Source: JBBSGC01 sp038254525 (GTDB lineage: Bacteria > Actinomycetota > Actinomycetes > Propionibacteriales > Nocardioidaceae). Taken from it: a DNA stretch of 6,977 nt. Location: positions 1-6,977 of the forward strand of contig JBBSGC010000104.1 in NCBI GenBank assembly GCA_038254525.1, in the 5' to 3' direction. Of this stretch, positions 1 through 3,742 are shown piece after piece; position 1 is the first letter of the stretch; the number at the start of each line of letters is the position of its first letter. The notes beneath the pieces were generated by a model. That model did not search any database. It had not been told where the DNA came from and saw only the letters and a list, made by a program, of their open reading frames with translations. The translations under genes were made by a program, and so were the position numbers.

Positions 1-130
1 ACGCCCGAAGGGCGACCTGGTCGTGCCGGGACAGCGCCGCGGACCCGATCTCGGCGAGGCCAAGCAGCGCCAGATAGCCGGTGGCTGTGGGGTGGGTACG
101 GAAGAAACGCGGTATTGCCCGGATGCGCAC
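1..130 (-). CDS. Partial N-terminus of a possible rhomboid-like membrane protein
   Basis: An open minus-strand frame enters from the left edge. From a GTG at 130-128 it reads 43 residues, beginning VRIRAIPRFFRTHP and continuing through a short hydrophobic stretch (TGYLALLGLAEIGSAAL, about residues 17-33) to RHDQVALRA at the edge. A basic start, an R-x-HP-x-x-x-x-Y-L turn and one hydrophobic segment resemble the beginning of actinobacterial rhomboid-like proteins. That is a family impression, not a proven match, because no catalytic region is inside the window. The frame stays open further upstream into the repeat region, so the start is uncertain; no clear Shine-Dalgarno sequence precedes the GTG. 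If real, the gene is transcribed away from the repeats and IS remnants. It could instead be a spurious frame or another IS fragment. Confidence 0.4.
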   Translation of the reverse strand, partial: MRIRAIPRFFRTHPTATGYLALLGLAEIGSAALSRHDQVALRA

Positions 131-201
131 TCGTGCACCATGCCACAGGGGGTTCGCGGGGGTTTTCCGCCTGATCGCGGCCGGCCCGGCTCGCTGGTCG
201 C

Positions 202-255
202 GTGATCCAGGGAAGTCTGGTCCGGCTGTGCCAGGCCTAACTCTCCCTGGATCAC
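202..255. repeat. Hairpin-forming inverted repeat, copy 1
   Basis: A perfect 12-bp inverted repeat pairs gtgatccaggga (202-213) with tccctggatcac (244-255). Inside it a second helix can form between gtctgg (215-220) and ccaggc (231-236), with one G-T wobble, closing a 10-base loop (221-230). The internal loop is asymmetric: one base on the left (214) and seven on the right (237-243). There is no T-run on either side, so it is not a classical intrinsic terminator. Confidence 0.85.
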
Positions 256-296
256 CGCCGCAGTGCTGGTTCGCGGCCGGCCCGGCTCGCTCGTCG

Positions 297-352
297 CGTG
301 ATCCAGGGAAGTCTGGTCCGGCTGTGCCAGGCCTAACTCTCCCTGGATCACG
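297..352. repeat. Hairpin-forming inverted repeat, copy 2
   Basis: This is the second copy, with the same arms at 298-309 and 340-351. The outer helix gains one pair (C297-G352) because base 352 is G where copy 1 has C, giving 13 perfect pairs. The inner helix (311-316 with 327-332) and its 10-base loop are identical to copy 1. Complete conservation of the hairpin, with the only two differences in flanking bases, would fit recent duplication or selection for structure; two copies cannot separate these. Confidence 0.85.
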
Positions 353-363
353 GCCGCAGTGCT

Positions 364-392
364 GATCGGGGCGGGCTTGGCCGTCGGGTCGC
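364..392. repeat. Degenerate third start of the 96-bp repeat
   Basis: Bases 364-392 align without gaps to bases 173-201, the start of the first repeat unit, with 21 of 29 identities by eye. Similarity fades before the hairpin arm would begin. This may be the decayed or truncated beginning of a third unit, but shared GC-rich composition inflates such matches. Confidence 0.35.
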
Positions 393-394
393 AG

Positions 395-493
395 CGATGC
401 GCCCGGATATGGACCGGACAGGCGGTCCTGGCGCACAATCTGGTCAAGATCGGAGAGGGCAAGCTCAATCGGTCGTCGCAACACCCCGTCTGA
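395..493 (+). pseudogene. C-terminal tail of a DDE-type transposase (remnant)
   Basis: A + frame ending at TGA 491-493 reads CARIWTGQAVLAHNLVKIG followed by about a dozen unremarkable residues. The W-T-G-x-A-V-L-A-x-N-L block is what I recognise from the extreme C-terminus of several bacterial DDE transposases, where it forms the last helix. No catalytic domain lies upstream: the frame runs straight back into the repeat array. This is therefore at most a tail left by deletion. The exact IS family is not assignable from so short a piece; a chance resemblance cannot be excluded. Confidence 0.4.
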
Positions 494-508
494 TGCGAGG
501 TGTTACGC

Positions 509-669
509 GTGTGGTCGAAGAGGGAATTGATCGATAAGCAGGCCGAGTTCTGGGTGTCGATGGCCCGGGGTTCGACGCTGACGGCGGCTGTGGCGCTGTC
601 GGGGTGAATCGACGAACCGGGCCTCATTGGCGTCAAGCGGCTGGCGGACGGATCCCACGCAAGCGGCCA
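509..669 (+). pseudogene. Frameshifted N-terminal fragment of an IS30-like transposase
   Basis: From GTG 509 the frame reads VWSKRELIDKQAEFWVSMA then RGSTLTAAVA, and would end at TGA 605-607. In the next frame, from about 595, the reading continues naturally as AVGVNRRTGPHW then RQAAGGRIPRKRP up to 669. Joined, this matches the N-terminal helix-turn-helix region of IS30-like transposases of actinobacteria (a W-S-x-R-E start, a helix-turn-helix with G-V-x-R-R-T-G-x-x-W, then G-G-R-I-P). A single missing base near 593-597 explains the break. Nothing of the DDE domain follows, because at about 670 the sequence switches to an opposite-strand remnant. Family assignment is from motif memory; the fragment is clearly non-functional. 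Confidence 0.6.
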
Positions 670-670
670 G

Positions 671-799
671 TGTGCGATGCCAGCCCGTCGTCTCGCACAG
701 CTCGTCCAAAATCGTGCCCTTCTCGGCCTTACTCGCCCGCTTGTAACGCGTCGCGTTCGCCCTCGTCACTGCCCGCCGCTGGCTCATCGTCAGTCCCAT
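671..799 (-). pseudogene. N-terminal fragment of an integrase-type transposase
   Basis: Read on the minus strand from ATG 799-797, the protein begins MGLTMSQRRAVTRANATRYK and continues RASKAEKGTILDELCETTGW then HR. The R-Y-x-R-A-x-K-A-x-K-G-x-I-L-D-E-L-C-x-x-T-G-W-H-R block is the N-terminus of a common group of actinobacterial transposases with an rve (integrase core) domain, in which an H-A-R-K-A-L segment normally follows. Here that continuation is lost right after the H-R at 674 and the frame runs into the antisense of the IS30-like remnant. The start may be the second Met (787-785). This is a truncated, inactive remnant. Confidence 0.6.
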
Positions 800-838
800 C
801 CTCGGGGCCTAGCGGCAGCCCAAGCTCCCACCCGGCAG

Positions 839-855
839 GCGCGCGCTACGCGCGC
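839..855. other. Short GC hairpin with a three-base loop
   Basis: The arms gcgcgcg (839-845) and cgcgcgc (849-855) pair perfectly around the loop cta. The hairpin lies 40 bases upstream of the minus-strand transposase remnant and may be part of that element's leader, which would be consistent with a transposase-limiting structure. No T-tract follows on either strand. Alternating GC alone can produce such a palindrome. Confidence 0.5.
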
Positions 856-869
856 ATCGGCAAATTAGT

Positions 870-1040
870 CAACGACCCCGTGAACCCAAGCCCTTCGCGG
901 GCATCTTTGGTGAGTTAACGCGCCCGGTCAGCTCGACGACATCGGCGCCTTCCCGCGCTTCCGCTCACCCTCGGGGGAAAGCAGGTGACGTCGTGAGTGG
1001 GCAGGGGATTGTCGGAAGGACGGCGCACGAAGCGCCGAGC
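870..1040. other. Intergenic stretch with no recognised gene
   Basis: Between the last IS remnant and the isomerase promoter I see no frame with recognisable protein character on either strand, and no IS end I can define. Small inverted matches exist (for example tcacc at 964-968 with ggtga at 985-989), too weak to call. In many actinobacteria an exopolyphosphatase (Ppx/GppA) gene precedes the isomerase; no trace of it is visible here. Confidence 0.5.
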
Positions 1041-1062
1041 GCCGGGCGGTGGGCCGCCCGGC
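1041..1062. other. 9-bp perfect inverted repeat in the isomerase promoter
   Basis: gccgggcgg (1041-1049) pairs perfectly with ccgcccggc (1054-1062) around a four-base loop tggg. It ends five bases before the proposed -10 hexamer, so it covers where the -35 element and spacer should lie. If transcription starts at about 1080-1082 it is not part of the mRNA, so it would act as DNA (an operator-like palindrome) or as a hairpin blocking read-through from upstream. There is no T-run. Confidence 0.55.
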
Positions 1063-1067
1063 CCGGA

Positions 1068-1073
1068 TAGGCT
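1068..1073 (+). promoter_or_regulatory. -10 element (TAGGCT) for a leaderless isomerase transcript
   Basis: TAGGCT fits the actinobacterial TANNNT -10 pattern and ends eight bases before GTG 1082, the spacing at which transcription would start on or next to the start codon. There is no Shine-Dalgarno sequence. I see no convincing TTGACA-like -35 around 1044-1050. Confidence 0.6.
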
Positions 1074-1081
1074 GGTGTCCG

Positions 1082-1951
1082 GTGATTACTCCGGCGCAGG
1101 CCCCGCGCGGTGCGGCCGTGCACGTGCCGGCGGCCCGGGTCACGCTGTCCACCGCCTCCTGTTATCCCGAGTCGACCGCGACGGCGTTCGAGATCGGGGC
1201 CAGGCTGGGCTACGACGGCGTCGAGGTCATGGTGTGGACCGACCCGGTCAGTCAGGACGTCGAGGCGCTGCGACGGATATCGGACTACCACGCCATGCCG
1301 GTGCTGTCCCTGCACGCGCCGTGCCTGCTCATCACCCAGCGGGTCTGGACCGCCGACCCGTGGGAGAAGCTGCGCAGGTCGCAGGAGGCGGCCGAGCGGC
1401 TCGGCGCCCGCACGGTCGTCCTACATCCGCCCTTCATGTGGCAGCGGGACTACGCCCGCGGCTTCAAGGAGGGGATCGAGCGGATGGCCGACGAGACCGA
1501 CGTCCGGTTCGGCGTCGAGAACATGTTTCCGCTGCGCGCCCGCGGCCGGGAGTTCTCCGGCTACGCCCGCAACTGGGACCCGGTGGAGGAGGACTACCGG
1601 CACTTCACCCTCGACCTGTCCCACACGGCGACGGCGCAGAACGATGCCCTCCAGATGGCGGCAGCCATGGGCAGCCGGCTGGCTCACGTGCACATCGCCG
1701 ACGGAGTGGGCGGCACCAACCGCGACGAGCACCTGGTCCCCGGTCGCGGGGGCCAGCCGTGCGGCGACTTGCTCGAAGGGCTCGCTCGGACGAACTACAC
1801 CGGCGATGTCGTCGTCGAGGTGACGACCCGGCGGGCCGCCGACCGGGACGAGCGCGAGGCCGACCTGGCCGAGGCGCTGGCCTTCACGCGCCTGCACCTC
1901 GCGGCTCCGGCGACCCCGCTGGAGGCGACCCCGCTGGAGGCGACCCCGTGA
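1082..1951 (+). CDS. Sugar phosphate isomerase/epimerase-like TIM-barrel protein
   Basis: This 289-residue protein belongs to the xylose-isomerase-like / AP-endonuclease-2 TIM-barrel superfamily, cytoplasmic metal-dependent enzymes acting on sugars or sugar phosphates; the substrate is unknown. Visible barrel-strand motifs are YDGVEVMVW (44-52), SLHAP (76-80), VVLHPPF (112-118), GVEN (144-147), LDLSH (177-181), HVHIADG (202-208) and VVVEV (243-247). Glu146, Asp178, His204 and Glu246 are likely metal ligands by family analogy. I chose GTG 1082 because of the leaderless -10 signal; an in-frame ATG at 1049 lies upstream of that -10. The C-terminus ends in a short repeated PLEAT segment encoded by a 15-bp tandem repeat. 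It precedes proline dehydrogenase by 48 bases, and homologues sit near proC in many actinobacteria (for example Rv0498 near Rv0500 in M. tuberculosis), but its role beside proline metabolism is unexplained. Confidence 0.85.
   Translation: MITPAQAPRGAAVHVPAARVTLSTASCYPESTATAFEIGARLGYDGVEVMVWTDPVSQDVEALRRISDYHAMPVLSLHAPCLLITQRVWTADPWEKLRRSQEAAERLGARTVVLHPPFMWQRDYARGFKEGIERMADETDVRFGVENMFPLRARGREFSGYARNWDPVEEDYRHFTLDLSHTATAQNDALQMAAAMGSRLAHVHIADGVGGTNRDEHLVPGRGGQPCGDLLEGLARTNYTGDVVVEVTTRRAADRDEREADLAEALAFTRLHLAAPATPLEATPLEATP
1911..1948 (+). repeat. 15-bp tandem repeat at the 3' end of the isomerase gene
   Basis: cgaccccgctggagg occurs twice in tandem (1911-1925 and 1926-1940), followed by a partial third copy (1941-1948) that runs into the TGA stop at 1949. 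In frame it encodes A-T-P-L-E twice and then A-T-P. The tail lies beyond the barrel and is probably dispensable; copy number may vary by slippage. Confidence 0.85.
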
Positions 1952-1986
1952 CTGATGTCGCAAGCACGCCGTCCGTACCAGCCGCG

Positions 1987-1992
1987 TAGCCT
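1987..1992 (+). promoter_or_regulatory. -10 element (TAGCCT) for proline dehydrogenase
   Basis: TAGCCT lies in the 48-base gap after the isomerase stop and ends seven bases before ATG 2000, the same leaderless layout as at 1068 and 3731. It supports ATG 2000 over the in-frame ATG at 1955. No clear -35 is visible. Confidence 0.55.
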
Positions 1993-1999
1993 CCAAGCC

Positions 2000-2920
2000 A
2001 TGCTGCGCCGGAGCATTCTCGCCGCCGCCCGATCCGGGCGCACCCGCCAGTTGATCTCCCACGCTCCGGTCTCCCGCGCGGTGGTGCGCCGGTTCGTCGC
2101 CGGCGAGTCCGTTGACGATGCAGTACGGGTAAGCCGAGCCCTGGTCGACGCGGGGCTCGAGGTGAGCCTCGACCACCTCGGAGAGGACACCACGGGCGAG
2201 GCGCAGGCCAAGGCGGCGGCGTCGGCCTACCTCGTCCTGCTCGAGCGGTTGTCCGTCGCCCGGCTCACCGGCCATGCCGAGGTGAGCGTGAAGCTGTCGG
2301 CGATCGGCTTGCGGCTCGACCGCCAGCTCGCGCTCGAGCAGTGCCGCGCGATCTGCGAAGCGGCCGGCCGGGCGGGCACGACCGTGACGGTCGACATGGA
2401 GGACCACACCCTCACCGAGGCCACGCTCGGCATCGTGCGCGATTTGCGGCCGCGGTTCGCGTCGGTCGGCGTGGTCGTGCAGTCCGACCTGCACCGCACC
2501 GAGGCCGATTGCCGCGACCTGGCCTACGAGGGTTCGCGCGTGCGGCTGTGCAAGGGGGCGTACAAGGAACCCGAGTCGGTCGCCTATCAGGACGGCCACG
2601 ACGTCGACCGGTCCTACGTCCGCTGTCTCAACGTGCTGCTGGCCGGCCCCGGCTACCCGATGATCGCCACCCACGACCCGCGGCTGCTGTCCATCACCGC
2701 GGAGCGGGCCAAGTGGTACGACCGCGACCAGGGGTCGTATGAGTACCAGATGCTCTACGGCGTGCGGCCCGACGAGCAGACCCGGCTGGCGGCGACCGGG
2801 GAGATCGTGCGGGTCTACGTGCCCTTCGGCGACCAGTGGTACGGCTACCTGATGCGACGGCTGGCCGAGCGCCCGGCCAACATCGCCTTCTTCCTCCGCT
2901 CGCTGGCCACGAGGGGATGA
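2000..2920 (+). CDS. Proline dehydrogenase (monofunctional, FAD-dependent)
   Basis: The protein oxidises L-proline to P5C and passes electrons to FAD and then the respiratory chain; it is expected in the cytoplasm or peripherally at the membrane. At 306 residues it is the size of a stand-alone PRODH barrel, with no PutA-type aldehyde dehydrogenase domain. Family motifs are in order: SVKLSAIG (96-103, with Lys98), VDMEDH (131-136), VVVQSDLHRTEAD (158-170, with Gln161), VRLCKGAYKEP (181-191), IATHD (222-226), YEYQMLYGVR (247-256) and the C-terminal YLMRRLAERPAN (283-294), whose paired arginines bind the proline carboxylate in characterised enzymes. The start at ATG 2000 gives the usual M-L-R N-terminus and sits behind a -10 element; starting at 1955 would add 15 atypical residues. 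No P5C dehydrogenase gene is in the window. The stop overlaps the proC start. Confidence 0.93.
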   Translation: MLRRSILAAARSGRTRQLISHAPVSRAVVRRFVAGESVDDAVRVSRALVDAGLEVSLDHLGEDTTGEAQAKAAASAYLVLLERLSVARLTGHAEVSVKLSAIGLRLDRQLALEQCRAICEAAGRAGTTVTVDMEDHTLTEATLGIVRDLRPRFASVGVVVQSDLHRTEADCRDLAYEGSRVRLCKGAYKEPESVAYQDGHDVDRSYVRCLNVLLAGPGYPMIATHDPRLLSITAERAKWYDRDQGSYEYQMLYGVRPDEQTRLAATGEIVRVYVPFGDQWYGYLMRRLAERPANIAFFLRSLATRG

Positions 2921-3723
2921 CCCGCCTCGCGGTCGTCGGCGCCGGCAAGCTGGGGGAGGCCCTGCTCGCCGGCCTGCTGCGGGCCGGCCGGTCGCCGCAG
3001 GACCTGATGGTCACCACGCGCCGCCCGGAGCGGGCGGAGGAGCTCTGCAAGAGGTACGGCGTAGCGGCGGTGACCAACGCGCAGGCCGCGGCGGCCGCCA
3101 GCATTCTGCTGATCACCGTCAAGCCACAGGACATCGAGGGGCTGCTGGCGGAGCTGGCCCCCGTGGTGACCCTGGACAAGCTGGTGGTCTCGGTCGTGGC
3201 CGGCATCCCGACCGCGATGTTCCAGCGCCGGCTGGTTGACGACGTCCCGGTCGTGCGGGTGATGACCAACACTCCGGTGCTGGTCGACGAGGCCATGTCG
3301 GCCATCAGCGCCGGATCGCATGCCACCGAGGTGCATCTGGTCGCTACCGAGCACATATTCGCGCCGGTCGGCAAGGTGTTGCGGGTGCCGGAGTCGCAGC
3401 AGGACGCGGTGACCGCACTGTCGGGCAGCGGTCCGGCGTACTTCTTCTTCCTGGTCGAGGCGATGACCGACGCCGGCATCCTGCTCGGCCTGCCACGTGC
3501 CGTCGCGGCCGAGCTACTGGTGCAGACCGCTCTGGGGGCCGCGGTCATGCTGCGCGACACCGGCGAGCACCCGGTTCGGCTGCGCGAGGCGGTGACGTCT
3601 CCCGGAGGCACGACGATCAACGCGATCCGGGAGCTGGAGAAGCACGGGGTACGCGCCGCCTTCCTCGCCGCCATCGAGGCCGCCAGCGACCGCGCCCGCG
3701 AACTCGGCCAGGCTTCCGACTGA
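2917..3723 (+). CDS. proC: Pyrroline-5-carboxylate reductase
   Basis: This 268-residue enzyme reduces P5C to L-proline with NAD(P)H, the last step of proline synthesis, in the cytoplasm. The N-terminal Rossmann fold shows VVGAGKLGEALL (6-17), then TVKPQD (67-72) and VVSVVAGIP (90-98). The catalytic C-terminal domain shows ALSGSGPAYFFFLVEAMTDAG (starting at Ala167) and TSPGGTTINAIREL (227-240), both diagnostic. The usual M-P-N-T-P motif reads MTNTP (116-120), and the dinucleotide loop has Leu12 where Met is common. The ATG overlaps the proline dehydrogenase TGA (ATGA, 2917-2920), which sets the start and implies translational coupling; gagggg lies directly before the ATG. Pairing proline oxidation and synthesis in one unit is notable: it could allow a proline/P5C redox cycle or simply recapture P5C. 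Confidence 0.95.
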   Translation: MTRLAVVGAGKLGEALLAGLLRAGRSPQDLMVTTRRPERAEELCKRYGVAAVTNAQAAAAASILLITVKPQDIEGLLAELAPVVTLDKLVVSVVAGIPTAMFQRRLVDDVPVVRVMTNTPVLVDEAMSAISAGSHATEVHLVATEHIFAPVGKVLRVPESQQDAVTALSGSGPAYFFFLVEAMTDAGILLGLPRAVAAELLVQTALGAAVMLRDTGEHPVRLREAVTSPGGTTINAIRELEKHGVRAAFLAAIEAASDRARELGQASD

Positions 3724-3730
3724 GGCTCCG

Positions 3731-3736
3731 TACCAT
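3731..3736 (+). promoter_or_regulatory. -10 element (TACCAT) for the export operon
   Basis: TACCAT starts eight bases after the proC stop and ends six bases before GTG 3743. It suggests the adaptor-ATPase-permease operon has its own leaderless transcript rather than relying only on proC read-through. No terminator is visible in the 19-base gap, so read-through is also possible. A -35 box is not evident inside the end of proC. Confidence 0.55.
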
Positions 3737-3742
3737 GGGCCG

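Larger units (their letters stand above)
175..364. repeat. Two tandem copies of a 96-bp repeat with internal palindromes
   Basis: Bases 175-268 recur at 271-364 with an exact offset of 96. By hand alignment only two of the 94 aligned bases differ (196 G versus 292 C, and 256 C versus 352 G). Each unit begins with a GC-rich block (tcgcggccggcccggctcgc), continues into a long inverted repeat, and ends with gccgcagtgctg. Because 96 is a multiple of three, reading frames on both strands stay open across the array, giving apparent ORFs with a 32-residue repeat; these look non-coding. The array lies between a minus-strand gene start and IS remnants, so it could be a REP/MITE-like element, a duplicated regulatory or terminator-like hairpin, or part of a former mobile element's end. 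Confidence 0.9.

Noticed and set aside
202..352. Intrinsic transcription terminators
   Set aside because: The hairpins are strong but no T-run follows on either strand, so a classical terminator cannot be supported.
175..364. CRISPR array
   Set aside because: There are only two units, they are contiguous with no unique spacers, and the unit is 96 bp.
81..365. A 94-codon + strand ORF with a 32-residue internal repeat
   Set aside because: It only reads the 96-bp DNA repeats in one frame, kept open because 96 is divisible by three. Other frames stay open too, and there is no start signal or protein-like pattern.
1049..1051. ATG 1049 as the isomerase start
   Set aside because: It lies inside the palindrome and upstream of the proposed -10 box; the added residues have no family character.
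1955..1957. ATG 1955 as the proline dehydrogenase start
   Set aside because: It would add 15 residues not typical of the family and lies upstream of the -10 element that fits ATG 2000.
997..1989. Overlapping + strand ORF of 330 codons in another frame
   Set aside because: It is Gly/Arg/Pro-rich and shares bases with the isomerase, whose frame has the conserved barrel motifs.
1421..2674. Long minus-strand ORF of 417 codons
   Set aside because: It is antisense to the isomerase and proline dehydrogenase, both with clear family motifs; the antisense product has no recognisable domain.
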